Assembly: GCF_000003815.2 (NCBI RefSeq) | Contig: NC_049989.1 | Coordinates: 18,196,684 to 18,260,683, forward strand | From: Branchiostoma floridae | Lineage: Eukaryota > Chordata > Leptocardii > Amphioxiformes > Branchiostomatidae | DNA length: 64,000 nt | Reading direction: 5' to 3' | Part shown: one piece after another, positions 46,193-56,988 of the stretch | Numbering within the stretch: the stretch's first letter is position 1 | Layout of the letters: every line of letters begins with the position of its first letter | Translations under genes and position numbers: made by a program | The notes under the pieces: generated by a model | What the model saw: only the letters and a program-made list of their open reading frames with translations | Told to the model about the DNA's origin: nothing | Databases searched by the model: none

Positions 46193-49014
46193 CTACAGAC
46201 TTTCCAGTGTTGGGTGTTCCTCACCAGCCTGCACCAGAGCCTGGAACCCTGCAGGCTCCATGGAGATGTGCCACAGGTCCAGCACCTGCAGGGCAGGGAG
46301 TCTGGGTAGAGCCTCGGCCAGAGAAATGGCAGCGGTGTCAGGCAGGTGTGCAGGTGTGTCCTCGTGACCAGACATGTCCAGCTCAGTCAGTGCCGGCAGT
46401 GTGCTGATGATCTGTGCGACCCTCTCTAGTCCGGCTCCTGTTATTCCACTGTTCCTCCCAATGTTCAGGTCCTGTAGTGTGGCCAGACTCTTGTCACCAG
46501 GTGGGTTTTGTTCTATGTCCAAACTGCAGAGCTGGCAGAGTGTTTGCATCAGTGAGATAATCCCTGAGTCTCCTATATTATTGTCACTCACATCCAACAC
46601 CTGTAATTGCACCAGGTGAGGCAGAGCTTTGATCAGGGATGATATTCCACTGTCACTGATACCTGTCGTACTGAGACCCAATATCTTCATGGCTGTGAGA
46701 TTGTGGAGGATAGCAGCCAGGCATTCTAGCCCAGGGTCTCCTATGGCATTAGCACTGATGTCCAGTTTGATCAGTCTGGATAGCTGACACAGTGCAGGGA
46801 CCAGTGTGTGCATGCCTGTGGGGCTGATACCACTCGTACTGAGGTCCAACATTTGCATAGCTGTGAAGATGGGGAGAATGGTGGTGAAAGATTTCAGCCC
46901 AGTGGCAAGGAATGTACAATGATTATAACTGAATGTATAATAATTATAACTTACATCCAGTTCTCTCAGTCCCACTAGGTGCCACATGTAGGGAGCCAGG
47001 GATGACATACCCACAGCTGTCATGTCAACTTTCCCAAGACGGAGTACAGCCAGGTGTGGAACACTGGACAGCCCAGCCTGCAGGACTTCCATCCCAGCAT
47101 CACCAAGGGCATCATTCCCAGTAAGATCCAGCTCCTCTAACAGAGACATGTGGCTGAAGCCCTGCACAAGTGGCTGGAGTGATGATGGTGTTAGCTCTGT
47201 GTCTGACAGATCCAGCGCCCTCAGACCAGGAACATTCTTCAGAACTGAAACCAGCCTAGCTGTATCATCAGGTGAGTAAAAACTTACAAACTTAAGCCTT
47301 AGGTCTACCCGCAGTCCGGGAACAGGGGAAGTGACAATCTGTTCCAGGAAGTGAAGAGCTTCTGAACATTCAACATGATAACATAATTCCAGAATCATTC
47401 TATTGGTTGGCTGTGATGACCCAATGTATTTTATGTAATACTTCAGAGCACCATGTTGTTCCCTGTATCTGCGGGGGTGCACGATGATCACTGGCAGGGC
47501 TGTGCTGATAGCCTGCAGTATGTCTGGCTCTTTTCTTTCATTCAGGATATCCAGGCAGAGCCACATGAACCTACGGTATGTTGCAACTGATATTTTTATC
47601 TCTGGCTTGTTAGGTAGTTGGGACTTCTGAAAGTCATCTGGTTGTAAGTGTGAAAACTCTTTCTTACTGAGATTGCTCAGTTCTGCCATCACAGCTTGTG
47701 CTGCCCATGAGTCACAGCCACACGTGAACTGAAGCAGGTTACTGAGTTCAAACACCTTGGTTATGGAGGTGAGCTGCAGCAGCTCTACTATGTCTTGGTT
47801 CAACAGAGCATGAGCAACATATCGTCCAGCCAGGAACTCTTGCATGGTCTTGTGAGAAAAGTTCAGTTGTTTCCTAGGATGCAATTTTGAGGAGGACAGC
47901 TCCAAGGAGACCACACCAAGCTTTAACAGCAACTCCCAATTCACCTGTTCTTTCTCTATTTTTGTAAGATCAACCAGGGTTTCATTCTTTAGCAGTGCCT
48001 CTAGTGCAAGCTTGCCGAGCTGCAGTAATGACTCAGCAACCTCTGTAGGCAGCCCTTCTGTTGGCATATCCACTCCTTCCCGCTTACAGTGCTTTCTAAC
48101 CAGACATGTCAACAGGTTGTCGTACAGCCCTGTCATTGTTCCTGTAGACACCATATCTTGGTCCTCCTCCCACAACACACAGACAAACATCAGGAAAATT
48201 GGGGTCTGTATTAATGTGTTCAAAAGCTCATTTTCTTTGAAATTTTCAACAAGGTCTTTTGTCAGTTCTTTCTTCCCAACAACAGTGAAATACTGCTGCA
48301 TGTATTTCCCTACATGCTCTTTAGAGAAGCCCATGATGTGCACATGACAGTCTGGCCGGGTGTACTGCTGCACTCCTGCTGAGGGTCGTGAGGTAATCAC
48401 AATTGTGCTGTTGGGGTACAACTTGCCAGACAGCAGTTTGGGAATGGCCTGCCCGGCTGACCTGGCCTCAGGCCGCAGCTCATCATACCCATCTAGCAGG
48501 AAGAGCACATGGGACTCATTCCCCTTGAGGATTGTTCTGATGGATTGTACATCAATACCTTCAGTTGTTTCAGGAACACACTGGTCCCACACCATCTCCT
48601 CTATGGTCTCCCCCTCTCTCACCTCCCGAAGTCGGATCAACTGTACGATTTTGTGCCGCCTGCCCAGTTCTGTTTTTATTGAGATAGCATCTAGGGCTTC
48701 TTTGGACAGAAATGTTGTCTTTCCCCCTCCGGCTTCACCCTCAATCAGAATACACCTTGGTGCTGTGGACAGTCCTGTGACATTTGGGTTGAACAAATCG
48801 TCTAACGACTTCAGTTCTTTCCTTTGTTCTGCCCCCATTGATTCTGACCTGTTATAGTTTTTGGCTGTTTTGAGTTGTTTCTCACTTGTTGGTACCAACT
48901 CTAACTGGGTGAAGATGTCACTGAGCGTAAGTGTGAAGTTGTCATTCCAGGTCAGAAGCTTGAAGTAAGACAGTGTCAACTCATAGTATGTCTTCACAGA
49001 TGTTTGCAACACAT
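46193..49014 (-). CDS. NLR last exon: NACHT ATPase and leucine-rich repeats
   Basis: Acceptor TTTCTATTCCAG|ATGTG, phase 1, then 939 codons and TAG. The open frame extends to 49048 but without a usable phase, so I set the exon start at 49014. Walker A GEAGGGKTT is at about protein residues 379-387, and Walker B VLFLLDGYDEL at about 456-466. A helical NACHT-associated region follows. The C-terminal third has about ten LRRs of ribonuclease-inhibitor type (LRALDLSDTELTPSSLQPL, LLEELDLTGNDALGDAGM, LQVLDVSDNNIGDSGI and others). One LRR has a small insert (SYNYYTFSYNHCTF) and another region is irregular. The exon has no introns inside the LRRs, as is common for amphioxus and fish NLRs. Confidence 0.9.
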
Positions 49015-49273
49015 CTGGAATAGAAAGGACACTGTTTTCAACCTCCAACTTAATAAGAGTCTAAGAATGATATATCAGAGGAAAAACCTTGTCAGCTTGA
49101 ATACTTGGTAATTGTTATTGGACAGAGTTGACTCGGCCTATTGTTCTATCACGGTAGCTTTTATTATTTCAAAGCAAAACTGTGTGTTGAACTAAACAGA
49201 GCCTACTGGCAATACAAACTTAGATGAGATTTCCTAATTTCTGATTTGAATTTTGAAACAGCCAGATTCCCAC

Positions 49274-49327
49274 CTGTCAATGAAGGAGACCCTGTTGCTG
49301 CAGCTCCAACTTGAACTGGAGGATCTT
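49274..49327 (-). CDS. NLR linker exon 3
   Basis: Acceptor CTGTTCCCCAG|AAGATC and donor TTGACAG|gtggga; phase 1-1, 54 bases. Peptide DPPVQVGAAATGSPSLT. The frame is fixed by the phase of the neighbours. Short and featureless, so support rests on splice sites. Confidence 0.6.
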
Positions 49328-49429
49328 CTGGGGAACAGAGAGGGGTTAAATGTAATGTTTTTTTTAAACTATAACACTCTCATGAACAGTTTTACCATTA
49401 CAAAGGTACATCCCTTTAAATTGTTATCT

Positions 49430-49560
49430 TGTTTGAACCTTTGTTCATCAGTAGCTCAAATAGGCTTCCAGGCTACTTTATATTGAAGTCATGAGGGAAG
49501 TAGAAGAGTCAGAAAAATATAACCAAGACATATATCATTACACATACAACATGCAAAATG
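49430..49560. mobile_element. Diverged copy of the dispersed LINE-like 3' fragment
   Basis: GAACCTTTGTTCATCAG, GGCTTCCAGGC, TGAAGTCATGAGGGAAG and AGTCAGAAAAATATAAC in the same order as at 9431 and 56636. Lies in an NLR intron. Confidence 0.5.
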
Positions 49561-49884
49561 GAGTGAAAGCTGGTATACATGTTTATAGACATCAATGTTA
49601 GGGGAATCACACACCTGAAGATTTTTGGGTTCTGTTCAAAGTGGAACTTTGATTTTAACCTTCTTTCACTGTGATTTGATCCTTCCAAATTTTTAAATTT
49701 TAACCCCTGTAACTCCCTGTTTGACTTGTCAGTTATTTTCAACACTCTTCAAAGTGATAATTGAAGCACAAAAAAAAGATTGGGGTCAAAGGTCTAATCA
49801 GGTCAGCAATTTTTATGTCAGCTGTTGTGGGTCATGCAGAAGCTTTATTTAACTGCCATAAGATATCATTGAATAACCTCTCAC

Positions 49885-49980
49885 CTTCCTGTTCAAAAGG
49901 AGCTGGTTGCTTCTTCACAGGAATCTCATCTCCATCCTCCCCCTTCCTCTTTAGCTGGCTGGTACAGGGTTGGGGAGAAC
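49885..49980 (-). CDS. NLR linker exon 2
   Basis: Acceptor TATCTGAGACAG|GTTCTC and donor GGAAG|gtgaga; phase 1-1, 96 bases. Peptide SPQPCTSQLKRKGEDGDEIP then VKKQPAPFEQE. The LKRKGEDGDEIPVKK stretch could be a basic nuclear-localisation-like or flexible linker. The rest of that open frame is intron. Confidence 0.68.
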
Positions 49981-50422
49981 CTGTCTCAGATATACAGATC
50001 CAAGTATGTACAGTCAGTGTCAGTAAAAACTTAAAAAAGTTTTGCAAAAGAAACTCATAACTAACTTGACATTTGTCCAAACAGTTATGATTGTGCCCTT
50101 TTCCTTGTTGATTCTGAACAAGGGAAGGGGAGAGGTTCAGAAATATCAAGCTTTGGAAACACTAATGTGGCAATAGAAGACTACATGTAAATCACTTTCC
50201 TACTGGCATTGGCATCATGATATTAATTTTATTTTACACTGACGTGTATAGAGGAATGATGGGCATAGTTGCATCTAACTAAGTGGGAAAACAGTTAAGT
50301 ATGATACAGGTGCAGCAATTGACCATTGGAAATCTTCATTTTGTCAAAATCCAACCAACAAAGGCAAATATGTACTATGTCTAAAAAACACTGAGGGCAC
50401 CACAAACTACAACAGATCTTAC

Positions 50423-51131
50423 CTGTGATGGAATCTGAGTCTTCACAAGGAGCAGAGACTGTTCCTGGGCTCTGGCTATCACGAACTTCCTCTAACAAAC
50501 TTTTCAGACTTTGAACCTGATCCAGGAGAAGGTCTTTGAGCTCCATATCTTCCTTGTACAGTTTCTCCAGCAGGTTGAGATATGTTTCCTCCATTTCAGG
50601 ATCAATGCTGGGATTGAGCCTGTCTGAAATCTTGTCTCTGTCCCCGCCGAGGTCAACCAGAATATTGGTCAGCTCCTCCCACAGCCTATCAAAGTCTCCT
50701 TCAGACAAGCTTGTGCTTGAAATGTGTCCATAGTTCTCGTTTCTAAAGCGCCGAAGTCTGTCCCGCTCGACTGAGTACAGTGCATCTCTGCTGAGTTCTA
50801 ACCAAACAAGTTCTTTCAAAAGGACTTCTAGGAGTGATATGTCGAACCCCTGTGCAGTATCTGGAACATCACCATTGGGTGGGTACAGTGTTTTCTTCTG
50901 ACCAGGATTTAAGTTTACCCTGTGATTTTTACCTTGTTTCTTGAATAGTTTTCCACCATGAAGATATCCCTCATGCTTCTTTAGCTGCTCACGAAGACTT
51001 GGAGGGTTCATGTTTTGGACCTCCACTTCAAAAATGTTTTTTAGAAGTGAAGTCCCCACTTCCACTAGTGTAGATCTTAGATAAAAGCCCCTGGTTGTAT
51101 CTGTGGTGTAGATTGGATCTGTCTGAGCCAT
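50423..51131 (-). CDS. NLR first exon: DZIP3-type HEPN domain
   Basis: ATG at 51131 in a strong context (gccATGG); donor ATCACAG|gtaaga at 50422, phase 1, 236 codons plus one base. The HEPN core lies at residues about 95-155: FDISLLEVLLKELVWLELSR, then RFRNENYGH with R130 and H136 as the R-x4-6-H signature, then FDRLWEELTNILVDLGG. A coiled acidic helix (YLNLLEKLYKEDMELKDLLL) follows. Such domains are annotated as DZIP3-like in amphioxus NLRs and act as effector or dimerisation modules. Whether RNA is cleaved is unknown. Confidence 0.85.
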
Positions 51132-52114
51132 GGCAGATTTGGTGTGGATGTCTTGTTGCAGTTGCTCTCTCTATACAGCAGTTACTCTTGTGTCAGTCAT
51201 CTATGATGGTCAGTCCTGTGTGAACACATGTTAGAGACAGTGCATGCTAAGCAATATAGCTATTCCTGATGAACTTACACACATTTTTTCCCAAACTTGA
51301 CAAACTCCTGCAGCATCATATTGACAACAGTGTGTGTGGACATTGATTAAAACAACACATATCCTAACATCTGCTTGGAGTCCCAAACTGGATCCAGACT
51401 CCCATCAGACTATCATTATAGTATCAACAGATTGTGTCAAGCCATGTTAGTCTAACATATGCATAGCCCAACATCTGCCTAGAAACCCCCCAATTACCAC
51501 CAGCTAACAAATGGCAACTGTATTAATGACCTGTGCCACATTTCCACAAAGATAGGGGTGTTTTCTGGCCGCTACGGTTTAAAATAACCAACATGCATCA
51601 TCATCTCATAGTCATACATACAAGATGCCAAGCCACATTATAGTACATACAAATGCATGAAACGGATTGTCGGGTATAGCTGAAAACATCAGAACAAGAC
51701 CAACTGTAATGCCTTGTGACCACTTTGGGATTTTGAAAAGTTAAAAAAAATGCGCACTTCAATCGAGAAGAGAAATACTGTGATCTACAGTTACACAACT
51801 TACAGACATGTTACACAGCTGCCACCTAAAATTCCCCCATGTGTCTGAGTTCAGCCCTAGGTATGAGTGTCTAACTAACCCACCCCACTACTTTTAGTTT
51901 TACCCCTAGGTCTGCATGGAGGAGTCGACCCAGAAGTTATAAGTACTAGGAGGATCCAGCTTGCTTCCTGTGCTGACAGCAGATGATGGTGTCCTCGACT
52001 ACGTACGACTATGTATTTTTTCCATGCCCAGATTATTAACTGATATTATATCATAATTCTTTTATGCCATTGAGGACCCTATGCACACAATAATAATATC
52101 AATGAGGAACCTCC
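51132..52114. other. Upstream region of the NLR gene, no gene seen
   Basis: Contains the probable NLR promoter and 5' UTR. No TATA box stands out. Short frames (51601-51798 minus) are not convincing. Confidence 0.4.
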
Positions 52115-52333
52115 ATGTCAGTCGAAAAGGTGATTGCGATATGTATGTCAATCAATGATAGAAATACTCTATTTAATTATATAGAAAATAGATTCCCTCA
52201 TTTTAGACACATGAGTAGCACTGACAAGTTTATATTTCTCATGCGATTTGACAAATCGACCATAGCTAAACCCATACAGTCCTACATTTTCACCATTACC
52301 AAGAAGCGAGAAGAAGCCGAACTTTTGTGTTAG
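52115..52333 (+). pseudogene. Non-LTR retrotransposon (LINE) C-terminal fragment
   Basis: A 72-codon frame with FPHFRHMSSTDKFIFLMRF resembles the C-terminal tail after the reverse transcriptase of CR1/Jockey-type LINEs, where an H-F-x-x-M-S-x-x-D-K-F-x-F-L-L pattern precedes the stop (knowledge-based). No RT motifs remain upstream. Confidence 0.5.
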
Positions 52334-52971
52334 ACTAGATTTGTGATACTTTTATATGTATATATCTTGACTTGTTGTGACCTGTATTTAGCTCGGTTGG
52401 GCAAAACTGTACAATAAAGGTCTTCATTATTTGGCGCAAGTATGAGGTCTTGGAACTCTTGTTTAGAAAGTACAAGTAAAGGAAAATAATTTGCCATAAG
52501 GCCCAAAGTACCTATCAATTCTTTGATAGTGTAGTGACTAAGATTACATCAGCATTGGTTGTGACCTAGATCCATAACCCCAGCATACCCGCACATGTGC
52601 TAACCAAGGCCGACATGTCAAGGGAGATCCCAGAGATATGTAACCCAGGCCAGAGTAGGAAGTAGATTAAACCTTAGAGTGTAGGAGACGGACGTGTGTA
52701 CGTGTGCTCCCTGAGTCCTTTAGTATATAGTAGGACACCACAGATAGGACAAGACATAACTATCTACCCAATTTCAGGACAATCCATCAATCACCTTTTT
52801 TAGTTATGCTACAATATTGTTAACCTTTGTCAGAGTTTTGTTTTCAAGAGACTCCTACCTAACTGAGAATCTCTACCCTACTCTACTCTAAATTATATAT
52901 TTTAGCACACGATACTACGACAAATCACACATACCTGGTGGAACTTGAAACCCTGAACAGCCGACAGACGG
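52334..52971. other. Non-coding flank of the left Gypsy copy
   Basis: No frame or structured repeat recognised. The five bases before the LTR are GACGG; the matching target duplication cannot be seen because the right end of this copy is lost. Confidence 0.35.
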
Positions 52972-53198
52972 TGTTACACAGAGTAAGAATAGAGCTAACA
53001 CCCCTACCCATTGTAATAGAATAGCCCATCATGCATATTCAGAAGCAAGCCACCAAGAGAAGCTGAGACCTGAGACTCTCCCTCTTTGCCATCTGGACTG
53101 CATTGAGCATATACACGCTTTGTACGTACTAACCATAAGTAGAATAAAACCATGGAAATGCAGTGAATCTGTGGTAATTCATGACGTACAAAGTAACA
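52972..53198 (+). repeat. 5' LTR of Gypsy element, copy 1
   Basis: A 227-bp block, starting TGTTACACAGAG and ending AAAGTAACA, whose termini TGTTAC and GTAACA are a perfect 6-bp inversion. Almost identical to the LTR at 59147-59373. A primer-binding site follows at once. Confidence 0.85.
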
Positions 53199-53716
53199 TG
53201 GTGTCAGAAGTGCCCTTCAGCAAGTTCAGGAGAACTGAGAAGGCGAAACGGAACTGAAAAGGAGCAGAAGACAGAAGAAGAAGACAGAAGAAGACAGTCT
53301 CAAGTCAAGACGGAAGGACAGAGAGAGCCAAAGTCGACTGCTAAGGAGGCAGCTAAGTCTAATGTCTTTCTTCAAAGATAGCATCCAAAGAATGCTAGTC
53401 TAAAGAGCTCCAGAGAACTTGAATGTGAAGAATTGTGAAGAATTTCCATTGTGAAATTGTGAAGAATTTCTAGACAGTCTGAGCCAGGCATGTGCGCAGG
53501 CATAACGGCTCCATTGTCTTAGCGTGTCCTAGTTCCAAGGACAAATTCCTTACCGTCTGGAAAGTTGACAGGTAGGAACTCTGCTAAAGAGCATGATCTA
53601 AGGTCAGAGGTGCCAGGAACAAGCATATGTCAATGTCTAGTTACCGTGCCGGCAAGTGACAGCATCAAAACAAGCACAGGCGGCAGGTCAGGCAAAGGAC
53701 ATTTGTTGAAGTAAAC
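53199..53716 (+). other. Primer-binding site and leader of Gypsy copy 1
   Basis: TGGTGTCAGAAGTGCC directly follows the LTR and resembles the complement of a tRNA-Leu 3' end (from memory). The leader is AG-rich and matches 59374-59892 apart from scattered changes. Confidence 0.65.
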
Positions 53717-54412
53717 ATGGCAGATAGTCGTCTATTGCCGGTGCCCAAACCTGTAGAACTGACAGGAGATGTATCAGAAAATTGGGAAATTTTCAAAGAT
53801 GAATGGGCCAGCTATGAGATTGCTACAGAGAAGAACAAGAAACCAAAGGAAATCCGAGTAGCAACACTGAAGACCGTAATTGGTAGAGATTGCCTGGACA
53901 TTCTAAGGAACTTAGATATTCCAGCAGACCCTGGTCAGCCAGATGCAGACCCCAGGCAAGACCCAGATAAGATTATAGACGCCTTAGATAAGCACTTCAA
54001 GCCTCTGAAGAACACTGTATACGAGAGATACAAGTTCAATACCTGTGAACAAGCACCAGGAGAAAGTATTGAAGTGTACGTGGCTCGCTTGAGGAAACTA
54101 GTGTCTACATGTGAGTATGGCGCTCTGAAAGAGGAGATGCTGCGCGATAGAATCGTGCTCGGAATCTGCGATAACAAGGTGAGAATGCGACTGTTAAAGC
54201 AGAAAAACCTCACATTGCAAGCAGCACTAGAAGAGTGCAAGACAAGTGAGACAACAAACAAACAGATCAAGGCAATGCAGACTGCAGAGACAGTGCATTA
54301 TGCCAAGACAAAGCCAAATCCAAGTCAAGGCAAAGCAAAGACAAAGTTCCAGCAGCCACACAGAAGGATGCAACCACAAGTTAACAACTGCGGTTACTGG
54401 GAAGAGCCCATG
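53717..54412 (+). pseudogene. Gypsy copy 1 gag, broken by the assembly gap
   Basis: The first 227 codons equal those of the intact copy at 59893 except residue 14 (Leu for Met). Just before the gap one base is missing (TACTGGGAAG here, TACTGTGGAAG there), which shifts the frame within the first zinc-knuckle codons. This may be a contig-end error. The rest of pol is absent. Confidence 0.85.
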
Positions 54413-54512
54413 NNNNNNNNNNNNNNNNNNNNNNNNNNNNNNNNNNNNNNNNNNNNNNNNNNNNNNNNNNNNNNNNNNNNNNNNNNNNNNNNNNNNNNNN
54501 NNNNNNNNNNNN
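54413..54512. other. Assembly gap, 100 N
   Basis: Exactly 100 N, a usual placeholder for unknown size. It should hide at least the rest of Gypsy copy 1 and its right LTR. Confidence 0.98.
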
Positions 54513-54960
54513 GTTTGTTATATGTAAGAAACAAATAAACCAAAAAAAAAAACAGACAAACCAAAAAAAAGGTATTTACGATTAGGTATTGTTTTCTTCT
54601 TCTGTTTGTTGTTTTTTTGCAACTACAAAATGTCACGTTACATGTTTCTAATTTATACTAGTCACATGCACTATAAAGTGACGGAAATTGATAAAGACGA
54701 TATGATAGCAATTTACTCACTAAAACTTAAAAGACTTAGTTTTTCTAGCGTAACAAAATTTACAGCTTGGTCATTTTAGTTCCAAACCTTTAGAGATCGC
54801 CTTCAAGTCACAACAAATCACCCCTCATAAAAGGGCTACAAATTTTTCAGTAGACTCCCAATGACCTAAATGACCCCAGCGGCATCTTGCGTAGATTTAT
54901 CGGTCGCCTGTCGGGTAGACTAGCCGTTTTAAACAAGATCTGTTTAGTCTTACACAAACA
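54513..54960. repeat. Paralogue of the zinc-finger gene's upstream flank (58680-59146)
   Basis: Shared blocks in the same order: ACAACAAATCACC against ATAACAAATCACC, CCCAATGACCTAAATGACCC, GGCGGCATCTTGTG/CAGCGGCATCTTGCG, TAGATTTATCGG, and AAACAAGATCTGTTTAG. The similarity ends where Gypsy copy 2 is inserted in the other copy. Confidence 0.75.
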
Positions 54961-56144
54961 CATTCATAATCCAGCCCCTCTAGCTTTGTCCTGATACTTG
55001 CTACATGTAAGCGAACACCACAGGGTGTCTGCTACACCTTCAGTAACCATGGAGACAGCGGTCTGGCCAGTTCATTATTTGTTTGGAAGAGAAGAAGAGC
55101 AAGTAGAACAAATGGAGCAAAAACGTTTTCCTTTGTTTCCTTGAGGGTAAATATATAAATAGATTAAGTTTAGACGTTATTCCCTTTTGATTTATCTATG
55201 AATATCATTTCCCTTCTTTGTTAAGTATGTTTATGTACATCACTACTACTTTAGTTTGTATGCAATTAGCCCTCGGGCATGAATTTGCAATAAAGATTAT
55301 AATTATAATAATATGCCCCCCTCCCCACCCCCATTTCGTCACCCCGAAAAGTCTTACATTTCTGTCTAATGTCGCCTACATACCATAGAAATGACCTCTA
55401 CCCCCTCAGTTCATAATAACGCAGTCATTAGGTATCTATATCTCCTTCTTACCTGTTTCCAGTGATGATTATTACCTCCACACAATCCTCGATCCTCCTG
55501 CAAGCGTTCCTCTGGAGCAGCAAGGGGTGAAAGGTCATTTGATACCTGCTTACCCGTTACTTTAAAGTACGTTCCGCCTACACTATTGGGGATTGACGCT
55601 ATATTTCTATCTGAATTTGGCACTTAGACGGTAGCAATATTTCCCATGCCCATTCATCTTCATTTGAAAACCTTTCCGGATTTTTTTCTGTTTCTTTCAT
55701 TCTTTTTCCTTCTATTTCTCTTTCTTTTCTTCTTTTTTTTTCCCGTCTTTCTTCTCGTGTTTTTGTATATGGCACGGAAATAAATAACTCGTAACGTAGT
55801 CCTAACCAAGTTTGAGTGGAGTGGACAAATAAATATGTCCGTATATACAGCCTGTGCAGTCCAGTAAAAAGCTGGTGTGTTACACCATCATGTGGTTTAC
55901 CGGGTATTCATTACAAACAAATCCTTTCTGGTCGCCCTGGGCCATTCTTTCAAATATATACTAGTATACAACATTATTGTGACCTGTTATGTGAAGAAAA
56001 TAAAATTGACCTGTGACATTGTAAGGCCAGCACCTACCACACAAGAGACAATGGAATGCAATTTGTACTTTTATTAAACTCTCTTATGTTCACTAATCAG
56101 TTATGTTCTTACATATATGCCATGAGTAACTGAAACAACATTTT
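54961..56144. other. Region without a recognised gene
   Basis: AT-rich with TTTCTTTC tracts near 55680-55760. A 70-codon minus frame at 55411-55623 has no recognisable feature. Confidence 0.35.
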
Positions 56145-56300
56145 ATGTCACTTCACAAGATACAGCATCAACTTAGTAAAACAGCCCGGTGCTCCCGACA
56201 TATACACCCGGCCGCATACCAAACCAATCAAAGTAGTACACTGTATCGGCACAGATCATTTTTCTCACGTACTATCAAAGTCTGGAATGACTTGTGTCAT
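56145..56300 (+). pseudogene. LINE C-terminal fragment
   Basis: The frame encodes a stretch with TLYRHRSFFSRTIKVWNDL, the S-F-F-P-R-T-I-x-x-W-N-x-L signature at the C terminus of many non-LTR retrotransposon ORF2 proteins. No more of the element is visible. Confidence 0.65.
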
Positions 56301-56635
56301 ATCGGACAACAGAAATGGTGTTGTAACTATATCAACATTAAAATGTTTTCGTTACAGTAGGTTGATATTGCACGTTGTATTGGTGACTTCTGCTTTGTTG
56401 AGTACATGTAACTTAACCTTATAGGGTTAGGTACTTTTTTGAAACGTTCAGTTCTTGTTCTGATACTGTCTCGTGCACAACAAAGTCCAGTCACCGGCCA
56501 GACAACGTCATCAGAACAGGAACTGGATGTTTCAGAAAAGGGCCTTACCCTAACGGGTGACGTTACTGAACAAGTACTCACCAGTACTTGATGCAATGTC
56601 CACCGTCCTCCTGTTCTAAAGATAACAGAAGTTTG

Positions 56636-56780
56636 TATGTTTGAACCTTTGTTTTGCTCAAATCGGCCTCCAGGCCGCTTTTCATTGAGGTCATGAGGGA
56701 AGAAGCAAGGGTCAGACAAAGTATATAAAAGAGATACAGTTTACATCACAAGTCCTAATGAATCTTGTAAGTCTAATATA
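56636..56780. mobile_element. Dispersed LINE-like 3' fragment
   Basis: GAACCTTTGTT, GGCCTCCAGGCC, TGAGGTCATGAGGGAAG, GGGTCAGACAAAGTATA and AGTCCTAATGAATCT match 9431-9560 in order and spacing. Confidence 0.6.
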
Positions 56781-56988
56781 TACACAATTTTTACATACAT
56801 GGTATAAAATACCGAATTGTGAAAGCTGCTACATGATTCGAGTCCGTTCATTTCGGTCGATTCCGTTACTTTAAGAGAAAGTAGGTTTCAATTTCAAGGT
56901 AGTTATATCACTGCCCGATATGATACATTTACAAGGAAAGACAGTGAGTCCAAGTCCAAGTTCCGCATTCCTCAAATATGTGGGGTTT

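Larger units (their letters stand above)
46193..51131 (-). other. Gene span: HEPN-NACHT-LRR innate-immune receptor (NLR)
   Basis: Four exons (50423-51131, 49885-49980, 49274-49327, 46193-49014) join in phase 1 at every intron, giving 1,227 codons including the stop. Order: DZIP3-type HEPN, two Ser/Gly/Pro linkers, NACHT ATPase, LRRs. Amphioxus has large families of such NLRs. The likely role is cytosolic sensing with nucleotide-driven oligomerisation; the ligand is unknown. Confidence 0.85.

Noticed and set aside
48012-48857. Plus-strand frames of 111 and 165 codons opposite the NACHT region
   Set aside because: Antisense shadows of the NLR exon with no features of their own.
49015-49048. 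Upstream extension of the NACHT open frame (TTG start)
   Set aside because: Phase 1 from the preceding exons and the clean acceptor TTTCTATTCCAG place the exon start at 49014; the extension has no ATG.
54246-54636. Frames that run through the N block
   Set aside because: The gap is of unknown size and content, so translation across it has no meaning.
55411-55623. 70-codon minus-strand frame next to T-rich tracts
   Set aside because: No homology or splice support recognised; length is within chance.
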